Shown here piece after piece: positions 46,603 through 55,548 of a stretch of DNA of 64,000 bases (its first letter is position 1; each line of letters opens with the position of its first letter). The position numbers were made by a program, and so were the translations under genes. The notes beneath the pieces were generated by a model, which searched no databases, had not been told where the DNA came from, and was given only the letters and a program-made list of their open reading frames with translations. Source of the stretch: Sediminibacterium goheungense (GTDB taxonomy: Bacteria > Bacteroidota > Bacteroidia > Chitinophagales > Chitinophagaceae); the NCBI RefSeq assembly GCF_004361915.1, contig NZ_SNWP01000010.1:1390050-1454049 (forward strand). Direction: 5' to 3'.

Positions 46603-47355
46603 ATGAAAAAAATGATTCATTTCTGTTATTATGGCCTGGCTTCACTGATATGCTGTGTATTGCTATTGTCTTTCAATAGTAAAAAAGACAATAGCATGGA
46701 GATACAGGGTGCATGGCGATATACAAATGGGAAAGAACAAACTACCATCATTATAACACCTTACATTTTTTCATCAGCCACCTATAATCTTGAAGAAAAG
46801 AAGTTTATTTCCTCTTATGGAGGAAACTGGAGCATCAACGGGAATCAACTTACCCTAAAAACAGAATGGAATAGTTTGGATAGTACAAAAGTAGGCACAG
46901 ACTGGCTGAGCACTGTTGGCGTTTCAAAAAATGAGTTAAGTCTGACCGGCTTACCTAAAAAGCTGGCAAGACTGGATAACGGAACCCCTGGTGCACTGGT
47001 AGGGGCCTGGATCATTACCGGAAGTTATAATAATGATCAGGTATCAAAAAGAAGAAGCCCTTTCTATCCGCGCCGTACGATGAAAGTATTATCCGGAAAA
47101 CATTTTCAATGGATTGCTTATAATGTGGCAACCAAACAATTTATAGATACCGGTGGCGGCACTTATACAACTGAAAATGGTAAATACACAGAAACCATTC
47201 ATTTCTTCACAAAAACAGCTGCCAGCGTAGGTAAGACACTAACCTTCGATTATTCATTTGTAAATGGAGACTGGCGGCATAAAGGTGAGAAGTCGACCGG
47301 TGGTGTACTGGATGAATGCTGGACAAAAAGGGAAGTTTTAGAACCCAAACAATAA
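46603..47355 (+). CDS. Exported DUF4488-like protein with two lipocalin-like repeats
   Basis: A 250-aa protein with an N-terminal hydrophobic signal (YYGLASLICCVLLLSF). It has two related beta-rich units: EIQGAWRYTNGKEQTT near residue 33 and LVGAWIITGSYNND near residue 136. This repeat pattern resembles the DUF4488/lipocalin-like secreted proteins of Bacteroidota. Function unknown. Its stop overlaps the start of the next gene (TAATG). Confidence 0.7.
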   Translation: MKKMIHFCYYGLASLICCVLLLSFNSKKDNSMEIQGAWRYTNGKEQTTIIITPYIFSSATYNLEEKKFISSYGGNWSINGNQLTLKTEWNSLDSTKVGTDWLSTVGVSKNELSLTGLPKKLARLDNGTPGALVGAWIITGSYNNDQVSKRRSPFYPRRTMKVLSGKHFQWIAYNVATKQFIDTGGGTYTTENGKYTETIHFFTKTAASVGKTLTFDYSFVNGDWRHKGEKSTGGVLDECWTKREVLEPKQ

Positions 47356-48008
47356 TGACAAGAGAAGAAATACTATCCACTACGGTTGCTTTTGTAAAGC
47401 AGCAATTAGCAGAAACAGAATCAGGACATAACTGGTTTCATATTGAAAGGGTATGGCGCAATACAAAACTTATTGCTGCAAATGAGCCGGTTGATTTGCT
47501 GGTGGCTGAGCTCGGTGCTTTATTACATGATATTGCAGATTCAAAGTTTCATCAAGGAGACGAGACGATAGGACCGGCAACAGCGGCCCTTTTTTTGAAA
47601 GGTTTACCGGTTGATGAAACCATGGCAACACATGTGGTCAATATTGTTAAGCATATTTCTTTTAAAGGCGGTAACGAAGAACAGGTGTTTTCTTCTCCCG
47701 AATTGGCCGTTGTGCAGGACGCTGACCGTTTGGATGCCATTGGTGCCATCGGTATTGCGCGTGCTTTTCATTATGGCGGGTTTAAAAACAGGGAAATATA
47801 TGACCCTGCTGTTCTACCTAACCTGGAGATGACAAAAGAGGAATATAAAAACAGTCAGGCACCTACCATCAACCATTTTTATGAAAAATTATTACTGCTG
47901 AAAGAGCGAATGAATACAGCAACCGGCAAAAAAATTGCGGAAGCGCGTCACCGTTTCATGGAAGATTACCTGCAACAGTTTTATGGTGAGTGGAATGGGG
48001 AATGTTAA
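47355..48008 (+). CDS. HD-domain phosphohydrolase
   Basis: A 217-aa HD-superfamily metal-dependent hydrolase. Metal ligands: HNWFHIERV (His), ALLHDIADSKF (His-Asp), and QDADRLDAIGAIGIAR (Asp). This arrangement matches the YedJ/PF01966 nucleotide phosphohydrolases. The substrate is probably a nucleotide but is not established. It is translationally coupled to the DUF4488-like gene through a TAATG overlap. Confidence 0.9.
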   Translation: MTREEILSTTVAFVKQQLAETESGHNWFHIERVWRNTKLIAANEPVDLLVAELGALLHDIADSKFHQGDETIGPATAALFLKGLPVDETMATHVVNIVKHISFKGGNEEQVFSSPELAVVQDADRLDAIGAIGIARAFHYGGFKNREIYDPAVLPNLEMTKEEYKNSQAPTINHFYEKLLLLKERMNTATGKKIAEARHRFMEDYLQQFYGEWNGEC

Positions 48009-48030
48009 ATGATTACTGCGGGGCAAATTA

Positions 48031-48056
48031 AGTTGCTAGCTATTAACTACTAGCCT
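48031..48056 (-). repeat. Heptanucleotide repeat, AGYTARN type (left arm)
   Basis: Read on the minus strand: GGCTAGT, AGTTAAT, AGCTAGC. It is inverted relative to the array at 48191-48221. Confidence 0.6.
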
Positions 48057-48190
48057 GATTATATAATTTGTATTTTAGGTTATCTGGCATGAATGGTAAT
48101 AACTACGAATTAGTTTTGTAATACATCAACTTAAAGAAGTACTTTATCGTCGGAATTACGCAATTTGATAAATTGAATTTAACATATAAA

Positions 48191-48221
48191 GGCTCATAGT
48201 TAAGAGCTAGATGCTAAAAGC
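48191..48221 (+). repeat. Heptanucleotide repeat, AGYTARN type (right arm)
   Basis: AGTTAAG, AGCTAGA, TGCTAAA units run up to the cyclophilin start region. The first six codons of the longest open frame there are repeat sequence, so the ATG at 48229 is the likely start. Confidence 0.6.
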
Positions 48222-48228
48222 TTATTTT

Positions 48229-48960
48229 ATGCATAAACTATTACTTGTTTTAGCAGTATTCATCAGTTCCTGTGCGGGAACCAAATATTTCAGAAAGCTG
48301 GATAAAGAAGAGAAAAGAGCGATTAAAGACAATAAGAAATGGGCTGCTGTTTCCAGTGATGAGGCCCATGTGCTGATCATGACCACTAAAGGAAACATGG
48401 TAGTGAAATTGTATAACCAGACGCCCTTACACCGTGATAATTTTCTGTCGAAAGTAAATGCAGGCTTCTATGATAGTCTGTTATTTCATCGTGTCATCAA
48501 CCGTTTTATGATCCAGGGTGGTGATCCTGAGAGTAAGTATGCTACGGCTGATAAACGTATTGGTGGCGGATCTGCTCCCGGCGATCGAATACCTGCGGAA
48601 TTCAGAACCGATCAGAAAATTTATCACCAGCGTGGTGCGCTGGCAATGGCTCGTACCGACAATCCGGAAAAAGCCAGCAGCAATTGTCAGTTTTATATTG
48701 TACAAAGACCTGCCTGGCGCAAAACTGAATTGGATAGTACCATTGCAGCCAGAAAACTGGTATTGAATGAAGAACAGAAATCTATTTATACTACAATGGG
48801 TGGTACACCACATCTTGACGGTGGATATACGGTTTTTGGAGAACTACTACATGGATTTGAGGTACTTGACTCCATTGCGGTTAGCCCCACGAAAAGCGAC
48901 AGACCCCTGAATGATATACGCATGCGTATGTTTTTACTGAATAAACCCAGAAAAAAATAA
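48229..48960 (+). CDS. Lipoprotein peptidyl-prolyl cis-trans isomerase, cyclophilin type
   Basis: A 243-aa lipoprotein with lipobox ISSC-AG at residues 12-17. The cyclophilin domain (about 50-235) has FHRVINRFMIQGGDP (catalytic Arg, Phe, Gln) and ALAMARTDNPEKASSNCQFYI. Between those and the C-terminal GYTVFGELLHGFEVLD is a short insertion. It probably helps protein folding in the periplasm. The ATG at 48229 is chosen so the signal peptide starts the protein. Confidence 0.92.
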   Translation: MHKLLLVLAVFISSCAGTKYFRKLDKEEKRAIKDNKKWAAVSSDEAHVLIMTTKGNMVVKLYNQTPLHRDNFLSKVNAGFYDSLLFHRVINRFMIQGGDPESKYATADKRIGGGSAPGDRIPAEFRTDQKIYHQRGALAMARTDNPEKASSNCQFYIVQRPAWRKTELDSTIAARKLVLNEEQKSIYTTMGGTPHLDGGYTVFGELLHGFEVLDSIAVSPTKSDRPLNDIRMRMFLLNKPRKK

Positions 48961-48985
48961 GACCCGGATAAAAATTATCCGGGTC
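48961..48985 (+). terminator. 11-bp hairpin immediately after the cyclophilin stop
   Basis: GACCCGGATAA pairs perfectly with TTATCCGGGTC around an AAA loop. There is no T-run, so it may stabilise the 3' end or stop transcription inefficiently. Confidence 0.6.
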
Positions 48986-49310
48986 AATGTCCGCCCTTTC
49001 AAGACGGTAGAAAGGCTTACATAGGAATAACGATTGCTTGCTCAACCCAGGGTCTGTTACCGGATCGTACCCCCCGGAACGATCAGTAACAGCCCAATAG
49101 GTTTATAAGATAAAGGCATATGCCTGATTATCAAATAGATAGGAGGATAATACAGTTTCTTGGTGTATTAGCATATGATTACTAATTTTAAACTGTTAAA
49201 CGGACCAGGTTTAATAACCCTCCTTTCTGAAACCAAAATTACAGTGACGGTACATACCAGTCAACTGTGAAAAGACGCAGGTAGCAGAAGGAATTGTTTT
49301 AGTAAGCATT
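48986..49310. other. Structured intergenic region of about 325 bp
   Basis: It holds two further inverted repeats. One pairs GCC(C)TTTC with GAAAGGC (48993-49016). In the other, CTGTTAC (49054-49060) plus GATCGT pair with ACGATC and GTAACAG (49079-49092) across a C-rich loop. The remainder is AT-rich leader for the PAS-LuxR gene. No ORF, tRNA or known riboswitch is recognised. Confidence 0.5.
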
Positions 49311-50054
49311 ATGAATGAGACAGCGCTACCAGGTTTAGGATCCTATTCCAGAAAATTCATTACCGATATCCCTGCAGATCTTTCTACAGAGGAAGTGAAA
49401 CATTTCAATGAAACCATTCCCAAATTTCCGGAAGAAGGTATTTATATCTATTCATTCGCTAAAGGCAGAATGATCTATGCCCATGGGTGGGAAGAAGTAA
49501 TGGGATATAAAGACGATGAGATTACCATGCTCAAGATTGTAAACATGACGGCCCCTGCTTATGCGCCTTTTGTGGATGAAGTAAACGACAAGGCCCTCAT
49601 GTTTATTCATAAAACCAAAACCGATCTCGACAAATACAGTTTCATGATTGAATCCAAGAAGTTGCATAAAAATGGATCAGAAGTTCCTATTGTTGCGAGG
49701 GTAGGTGTTTTTGAACATGCAGAAGGAAAGGTATTATCAATTATTGGCCGCTTTCAGGTAAACAGAAGTCTCACATTTGGTAAAGTAATGCGCTATGCTG
49801 CTTTCGGACCTGAGAAATCAGGTTTTGAAGAAGAACTCAACAAAACTTTGTTTTATCAGTACGCCATTTCCGATAAAGAAAAAGAAGCACTGGCCATGGT
49901 AGCGAAGGGATATTCATTTAAAGAGATTGCCAACAGTTTCAATGTATCACAATCTGCCATAGAAAAACGGATCATCCCCTTGTACAAAAGGTTTGATGTG
50001 AAAAGCCTTACCCATTTGGTAAGCTTTGCCTACGACAACCACATCCTTCCCTGA
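49311..50054 (+). CDS. PAS domain LuxR-type transcriptional regulator
   Basis: A 247-aa regulator. A PAS-like sensor (about residues 35-160, with WEEVMGYKDDEI and KLHKNGSEVPI) is joined to a C-terminal LuxR helix-turn-helix (about 180-245, EKEALAMVAKGYSFKEIANS then VSQSAIEKRI). There is no receiver domain or adjacent kinase, so it probably senses a ligand or redox state directly. Targets are unknown. Confidence 0.87.
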   Translation: MNETALPGLGSYSRKFITDIPADLSTEEVKHFNETIPKFPEEGIYIYSFAKGRMIYAHGWEEVMGYKDDEITMLKIVNMTAPAYAPFVDEVNDKALMFIHKTKTDLDKYSFMIESKKLHKNGSEVPIVARVGVFEHAEGKVLSIIGRFQVNRSLTFGKVMRYAAFGPEKSGFEEELNKTLFYQYAISDKEKEALAMVAKGYSFKEIANSFNVSQSAIEKRIIPLYKRFDVKSLTHLVSFAYDNHILP

Positions 50055-50065
50055 TTATAAAAAGA

Positions 50066-51103
50066 TCAGGCTGTTCGGTTAAGGTCAACCTGTACAATTT
50101 TATCAGCAGGTATACCCATATCAAGTAGCATCTGTTGCCAACTGTTTTGGAGAGTCTGGTTAGATACGGATGCAATTTCACCCAATACCCAGATGGTATT
50201 TATTTGCTGCAATGCAGCGAGGTTTTCAGCTGTATAATCACCCTCGTTCATATGTGACATAAATTCAGCAGGAGAAATCAGTTCCTGAGAATGTGGTAAA
50301 CCTGTATTCAGATCATCAATCACCAGACAATCTGCTTTGCGCCAGGTCCAGATATTGGATGGTACCGCAGGTTCTGTAGCATCCGCTTCCACCATCCAGC
50401 TGAATAGCTTCATAGCGGTTGCATATTTAGCTTTTCTGTGTTGTATAGACCACTCGTTGGCAATGGCAACGGCCAATGAGGTTTTACCGGTTTTATACGC
50501 ACCTGATATCAGTAAATGATATCCTGCTTTGGGTTTCTTTAAAAAATCCAATACAGTGTTTGTTTCTGCCTCACTCATGTTCCATTTCCATTGGCTGAGC
50601 CTGAACTGGAAGGGATATTCTGCAGCCTGCTGAAATATTTTGGTATGGTACCAGTATTTCGCAGGCGAAGAAAGTACAAAAGCCACCAAAAGCAAGGCGA
50701 TCAGCAGGTACCAGTTAAATCCCAGCAACATACCGGCCAATAAAGCGCCACTTGCAAAAAAACCAAGATCCGTGGCGGTATCATGAATAATGTTTTTCCA
50801 GTCAGGCTCAAATAAGGCACCATCTTTTTTTTGCTGACTGAGTGGCTTCACCACATTGTATATTTCAAAAGCTGTCCAGAACAGTACAATATAAAGTGCT
50901 GCTTTCCAGGATGCGCCTTTTACATGCAATACTTTAGATAACAGCAGATACAACAAATGAGCAGGGATAAACCCCAGCATACAATGCCCGCATTGGTTGG
51001 CGAGCCAGCCATAGCTAAGGGTTATACCTCTTTGTGAGTCTTTACCAATAAGATCGTAGTGTAGCTGTTTTTTTACAACAGCAGCAGGTAGCTGGTAGGG
51101 CAT
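50066..51103 (-). CDS. Membrane-anchored P-loop ATPase, unknown function
   Basis: A 345-aa protein. About four hydrophobic segments (roughly residues 42-58, 66-82, 110-128 and 130-146) are followed by a cytoplasmic P-loop domain: Walker A GAYKTGKTS (201-209) and Walker B LVIDD (260-264), with TIWVLGEIAS as a sensor-1-like strand. The C-terminal half resembles DnaC/IstB/AAA ATPases in layout. I do not recognise the full-length family. It is a single gene, convergent with the PAS-LuxR gene. Confidence 0.75.
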   Translation of the reverse strand: MPYQLPAAVVKKQLHYDLIGKDSQRGITLSYGWLANQCGHCMLGFIPAHLLYLLLSKVLHVKGASWKAALYIVLFWTAFEIYNVVKPLSQQKKDGALFEPDWKNIIHDTATDLGFFASGALLAGMLLGFNWYLLIALLLVAFVLSSPAKYWYHTKIFQQAAEYPFQFRLSQWKWNMSEAETNTVLDFLKKPKAGYHLLISGAYKTGKTSLAVAIANEWSIQHRKAKYATAMKLFSWMVEADATEPAVPSNIWTWRKADCLVIDDLNTGLPHSQELISPAEFMSHMNEGDYTAENLAALQQINTIWVLGEIASVSNQTLQNSWQQMLLDMGIPADKIVQVDLNRTA

Positions 51104-51206
51104 AGTTTGGCTTTACTGCATAAATATAGCCACAGTCGTAAAAGATTACAATAGGAAAATTCCGTTCATCTGATACGTCTGTGGCTATTATACAGCTGGC
51201 TCTTAC

Positions 51207-51431
51207 TTATTCTTCCTCTTCTTTGTAGAGCGGGTTTCTGCGGGTAGGGATGATCATTTTCTCATCTTCACTCAGAAATACCCAGAATTCATACAGTGTA
51301 AAAATATCACCGGGTGTTTTACTGTCTCCGTTTTCGCTTCTGCGCTCGTAAGGGCCCAGTATGTCGCCGTTATGCTTTAACTCCAACAGTTTCTTTTCGT
51401 GGGTCAGTTCTTTAAAACTTTCAATGGTCAT
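51207..51431 (-). CDS. Small conserved-type protein, unknown function
   Basis: A 74-aa acidic protein starting MTIESFKELTHEKKLLELK, with an Asp/Glu-rich C-terminus (YKEEEE). A -7 element TATATTTG lies just upstream of the longer frame, so the ATG at 51431 gives a leader of about 20 nt. No domain is recognised. The good codon structure and promoter support a real gene. Confidence 0.65.
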   Translation of the reverse strand: MTIESFKELTHEKKLLELKHNGDILGPYERRSENGDSKTPGDIFTLYEFWVFLSEDEKMIIPTRRNPLYKEEEE

Positions 51432-51467
51432 ACCAGAATTGATTTTGTGCAAATATAGGTGTATCTG

Positions 51468-53447
51468 TTATTTTCCAGCCCAAACCAGTATAAACTTATC
51501 ATAAGCCGGTACTTCAATTGCATTTTGAAAATACTTCACCTTATCGAGGCTGTCTACATAATAGGGGTTCCATTTGCCGGCTGGTAGTTTGATTTTCTGA
51601 CGAGTCGTCGTTCCATTAAAAATTACCAGCGTTTGTATCAGATTATCTCCCACTTCTTTCCCATTAATGGTATATGCAATGATGCCTTCAGGCATTTTTT
51701 CCAGGAAACTTATATTATTATTGATATCCTCCTGAGAAGTCATTCGAAAAGAAGAATGCGATTTTCGGAAATCTATTAAGGCACGTAGATTGCCAAAAAG
51801 GTCCTGCTGAGTGGTCTTTTGATCCCATCTTATCGCATTCACACTATCCCCCATATTATAAGAATTCTCTTCCCCAAACTTGGAACGCAGAAACTCAGAA
51901 CCCGCATGTAAAAAAGGAATACCCTGTGAAGTGAGTACAATGGTTAATGCCAGTTCATGCATTTTCTTTCTGTCTGCTTCCGAAGCTTCGGGAACAGACA
52001 AAGCAATTTTATCCCAGAGAATATTGTTATCATGACATTCTGCATACGTAATCACATTATCCGGACCTGAGGTATAGGGCTCTTTGGAGTAATTTACCTT
52101 ACTCATATCAATCTGACTGTGCTTGCCAGAAGCCACTATACCAAACTTTACAGATTCTGCATTAGCTGTTTTACCGGTTGCAAAGCCTCTGTCTTTGATA
52201 TCAAATACACTCCCTTTTATTCCGTCACGCATATCATCACTGAATACAGCAATGCCTTTTAACAGGTGAGCATTCTTCTTTACCGCTCTTCGTTCTTCCG
52301 GATAGGGAGAAGCACCTGCTGTCCAGCCTTCACCATACAAGAGTATGTCTGGTTTTATTTTATGGAGGGTATCTGAAATCAGGTTCATGGTAGCAATATC
52401 ATGTACCCCCATCAAATCGAAACGAAAGCCATCAATATGGTATTCTTTCACCCAATACAAAACACTCTCCACCATAAACTTCCTGAACATGGCTCTTTCA
52501 CTGGCCGTTTCATTTCCGCAGGCAGTCGCATCAGAGAAACTGCCATCCGCTTTCTGGCGATAATAATAACCGGGCACCAGTTGGTTAAAATTGGATGTTT
52601 CTGTAAGTGCGGTATGATTGTATACCACATCCATTACCACACGCAACCCTTTTTTATGAAAAGCCTGAATCATTTGTTTGAGTTCGCGGATACGCACATT
52701 TCCATCTGCCGCATTGGTACTGTATGAGCCTTCAGGTACATTGTAATGAACAGGATCATAACCCCAGTTGTATTGCCCGGTTTTGGTTTCATCCACCGAA
52801 TTATAATCGTAAAAAGGTAACAGGTGTACATGCGTAACACCCAGTTCTTTAATATGATCCAAACCGGTTGATAAACCTGCAGCATTTTTGGTACCCGACT
52901 CGGCTAGACCTAGAAATTTTCCTTTTTGTTGTACACCCGAGGAAGAATGGATGGTGGCATCCCTGATATGCAGTTCATAAATAATGGCATCGGTAGGTAA
53001 ATTTTTAGCAGAGAATGCCGGGCTTTTGTCTTTACTCCATCCATCAGGGTTTGTTTCTTTCAAATCAACAACCATTGCTCTCTGCCCGTTAATACCAACC
53101 GCCCTGGCATAAGGATCAGTTACTTCGTTGCTCCATTTGCCATCGATTTTGGCGCGTAGGGTATAAAAATATCCTTTCAGATTTTCCTGTACGGTTAACT
53201 CCCAGGTACCGGATACTGATTTTTGCATGGGTAGTACCTGATAAGGATTGCCACCGGTTCCCGTCTTGTATAATCGTAGCTCTACTTCACTGGCAGGCGG
53301 ACTCCAGATGCGAAATACCGTACGCTGGGGCGAGTAGGAAAAACCAAGATCAGCACCTTTGTAAACGGGGTAGGATTGAAAATCGGGCTGTGCATAAGCT
53401 ATAAACATGGAAAGAATCAATAAAGAGGAAAGAAAACTAGTTTTCAT
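51468..53447 (-). CDS. pulA: Type I pullulanase (GH13)
   Basis: A 659-aa secreted enzyme with signal peptide ending IAYA-QPD. An N-terminal CBM48-like domain (about 20-125, FRIWSPPASEVELRLY) is followed by the GH13 barrel with YNWGYDPVHYNVPEGSY (pullulanase signature), VMDVVYNHT, the nucleophile Asp in GFRFDLMG, the acid/base Glu in LLYGEGW and the transition-state Asp in AECHDNN. A C-terminal beta domain completes it. It debranches alpha-1,6 linkages of starch or glycogen in the periplasm or outside. Confidence 0.93.
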   Translation of the reverse strand: MKTSFLSSLLILSMFIAYAQPDFQSYPVYKGADLGFSYSPQRTVFRIWSPPASEVELRLYKTGTGGNPYQVLPMQKSVSGTWELTVQENLKGYFYTLRAKIDGKWSNEVTDPYARAVGINGQRAMVVDLKETNPDGWSKDKSPAFSAKNLPTDAIIYELHIRDATIHSSSGVQQKGKFLGLAESGTKNAAGLSTGLDHIKELGVTHVHLLPFYDYNSVDETKTGQYNWGYDPVHYNVPEGSYSTNAADGNVRIRELKQMIQAFHKKGLRVVMDVVYNHTALTETSNFNQLVPGYYYRQKADGSFSDATACGNETASERAMFRKFMVESVLYWVKEYHIDGFRFDLMGVHDIATMNLISDTLHKIKPDILLYGEGWTAGASPYPEERRAVKKNAHLLKGIAVFSDDMRDGIKGSVFDIKDRGFATGKTANAESVKFGIVASGKHSQIDMSKVNYSKEPYTSGPDNVITYAECHDNNILWDKIALSVPEASEADRKKMHELALTIVLTSQGIPFLHAGSEFLRSKFGEENSYNMGDSVNAIRWDQKTTQQDLFGNLRALIDFRKSHSSFRMTSQEDINNNISFLEKMPEGIIAYTINGKEVGDNLIQTLVIFNGTTTRQKIKLPAGKWNPYYVDSLDKVKYFQNAIEVPAYDKFILVWAGK

Positions 53448-53563
53448 ACTTAGAATTATGCAGTAAATTAAGAAAGATTTGGTGGATGAAATGGTTCCTG
53501 CTGTTTCATCTATACAATATGCCAAATTACCGACAACAATGATGAAATACTATATAATGATAC

Positions 53564-53575
53564 TTGTTTTGCGAG
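53564..53575 (+). promoter_or_regulatory. -7-like element directly before lytS-like start
   Basis: TTGTTTTG (53564-53571) resembles TAnnTTTG and ends 4 nt before the ATG at 53576. The ORF extension from TTG 53564 lies within it and is rejected. Confidence 0.45.
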
Positions 53576-54634
53576 ATGAAAAATAATACTTCTCTGGTCA
53601 TATTATCACATGTACTGGGAAGTCTGGCTATTTTACTCTTACCGTTGATATTGCTGCAGGTTTTCCCACAACCCATACAAATTTCTTCGCTATTGACCTC
53701 CTATGCCTATTGGCAGTTTTGCCTTTTTTACCTGCTCTTCTTTTATTTTCACAAATACATACTTCTTTCACTTCTACTCGAGAAAAATAACTGGCTTGCC
53801 TATACAGCCATAATAACACTATTATTACTATTGGTGGTGAATATTCAGCCATTCGATCAGCTACTCTCTCTGAGCGGCTCAACACCTTTGCCTATGAAAA
53901 GTTTTCCGGGTAAAGAACCACCCAGAAAAGGCCCAAGGGTTGACATACTCAGTATCATTTTATTTATTCTGGTAATTGTATTCAGTGTGGCTTTTGAAAT
54001 GAATAAAAAATGGCGATCCTCATTATTAAGAGCTGAGCAGGCAGAGAGAGAAAAAGCTGAGGCAGAACTTTCATTTTTAAGGGCACAGATCAACCCTCAT
54101 TTTCTGTTCAATACATTGAATAATATTTATTCCATGTCTGTAACAGGCAGTCCTTATACATCCGAAAGCATTCTTAAGCTATCCAATATCATGCGTTATG
54201 TTACTGATGAGTCGCATGAAAACTTTGTTCCGCTACAACAGGAAATCGATTGTGTTACAGATTATATTGATCTTCAGAAATTACGATTGGGCAAAAAAGT
54301 ACAACTCGATTTTGTTGTAACCGGTAATCTTGACAATAAAAAGATTGCCCCATTGTTGCTGATTAATTTTATTGAAAATGTTTTCAAATACGGGATCAGC
54401 AACCATGCTGTAAGCCATCTGCAGATCAGTATCGATGTGTTAGATAACGAACTTAGATTTTATGCTCAAAACCCATTACACAGTTCGCAAAGAATGATTC
54501 ATCGGGATGGTATTGGTATACAAAATACAGAAAGAAGACTCTGGCAGATCTACCCGAATCAACACAAGCTTGAAATCAAAAGAGAAAATGGCTTGTTCAC
54601 AGTAGCCTTACAAATAAATTTTAAAAATGAGTAG
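53576..54634 (+). CDS. LytS-like sensor histidine kinase (His_kinase family)
   Basis: A 352-aa kinase. Four N-terminal membrane helices (about residues 8-140) are followed by a short coiled coil and the His_kinase domain, with phospho-His in AQINPHFLFNTLNNIY. A HATPase_c domain follows (LLLINFIENVFKYG and DGIGIQNTERRL). No extracellular sensor domain is visible. It overlaps its LytTR response regulator by 8 nt (ATGAGTAG), and the two form a two-component system. Confidence 0.93.
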   Translation: MKNNTSLVILSHVLGSLAILLLPLILLQVFPQPIQISSLLTSYAYWQFCLFYLLFFYFHKYILLSLLLEKNNWLAYTAIITLLLLLVVNIQPFDQLLSLSGSTPLPMKSFPGKEPPRKGPRVDILSIILFILVIVFSVAFEMNKKWRSSLLRAEQAEREKAEAELSFLRAQINPHFLFNTLNNIYSMSVTGSPYTSESILKLSNIMRYVTDESHENFVPLQQEIDCVTDYIDLQKLRLGKKVQLDFVVTGNLDNKKIAPLLLINFIENVFKYGISNHAVSHLQISIDVLDNELRFYAQNPLHSSQRMIHRDGIGIQNTERRLWQIYPNQHKLEIKRENGLFTVALQINFKNE

Positions 54635-55334
54635 CCATATCAAATGCGTTGCAGTAGACGATGAGCCACTAGCACTTGAATTGATCAGTAAACATATTCA
54701 GCAAACTCCTGGCCTGGAACTGATACAAACATTCGACGATGCAATACAGGCAGGTGAGTTTATCAGAAACCATGATATTGATCTTCTATTTTTAGACATC
54801 AATATGCCCGATATTACCGGACTGGATCTTCTGAAATCATTGCCACAAAAACCCATGACTATTTTCACAACGGCTTATAAAAAGTTTGCTTATGAAGGAT
54901 TTGAACTTGATATCATCGATTATTTATTAAAACCTATCTCCTTCGATCGTTTTACAAAAGCAGTTCTTAAGGTTCAGCAAAAGCTGAAAGCAAAAAAAAC
55001 AATTACCCAGCAGGAAGCACATTTCGTTGTTAGATCTGAATACAAGATGGTAAGAATTGAATTATCTTCTATCCTATATGTGGAAGGCGTTGAAGACTAT
55101 GTAAAATTTCATATTGAAAACGAGAGACCTGTTATGACACTGATGACTTTGAAATCAGTATTGGAAAAACTTTCCTCACACAGATTTTATCGGATACACA
55201 GAAGTTATATTGTACCTGTTGCGAAAGTGCGTTCCATTTTAAATAAAAAAATAACCCTCTCTAATGGAACCGTTCTGCCCATAAGCGATAGTTATGCCGA
55301 CTTTATTCAACAGTGGAACCAGTCAGGGCTTTAA
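54627..55334 (+). CDS. LytTR family response regulator
   Basis: A 235-aa regulator. The receiver domain (1-120) has VAVDDEP, the phospho-acceptor Asp in LLFLDINMPDITG, and IFTTAY and LLKPISFDRF. The LytTR DNA-binding domain (about 135-233) has KMVRIELSSILYVEGVEDYVKF and FYRIHRSYIVPVAKV. LytTR proteins bind direct repeats about 21 bp apart. Two such pairs lie right after this gene. Confidence 0.94.
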   Translation: MSSHIKCVAVDDEPLALELISKHIQQTPGLELIQTFDDAIQAGEFIRNHDIDLLFLDINMPDITGLDLLKSLPQKPMTIFTTAYKKFAYEGFELDIIDYLLKPISFDRFTKAVLKVQQKLKAKKTITQQEAHFVVRSEYKMVRIELSSILYVEGVEDYVKFHIENERPVMTLMTLKSVLEKLSSHRFYRIHRSYIVPVAKVRSILNKKITLSNGTVLPISDSYADFIQQWNQSGL

Positions 55335-55346
55335 CAAAACATTCTC

Positions 55347-55375
55347 CGATACATAATATCCGTTAGTCGATACAT
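55347..55375 (+). promoter_or_regulatory. LytTR-type direct repeat pair 1
   Basis: CGATACAT at 55347-55354 and again at 55368-55375, with starts exactly 21 bp apart. A third partial copy, CGATACAG, is at 55384-55391. Confidence 0.75.
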
Positions 55376-55457
55376 ATTTCCGGCGATACAGGCGCCCGGA
55401 TAGCTTTGATAGTGAATTAAAAAAACAATCCTTTCTCCTGCCAAAAAAGGTATTTAT

Positions 55458-55486
55458 CGATACATAAGTCTGTTTAATCGATACAT
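55458..55486 (+). promoter_or_regulatory. LytTR-type direct repeat pair 2
   Basis: CGATACAT at 55458-55465 and 55479-55486, again exactly 21 bp apart, both preceded by AT. It lies 63 nt upstream of the dioxygenase-like gene, a good activator position. Confidence 0.75.
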
Positions 55487-55548
55487 CCGAAAACAATGGC
55501 AGCATTTGTTTCAGCAACCGTATCATTCACCTAATCAAAGCAATCAGC

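Noticed and set aside
46484-46645. N-terminal extension of the GAF histidine kinase
   Set aside because: It overlaps the divergent gene at 46603 and adds no conserved sequence.
55347-55486. CRISPR-like array from the repeated CGATACAT
   Set aside because: Repeats are only 8 bp, spacing is irregular (21, 16, 74, 21), and no cas genes are near. Paired LytTR sites explain it.
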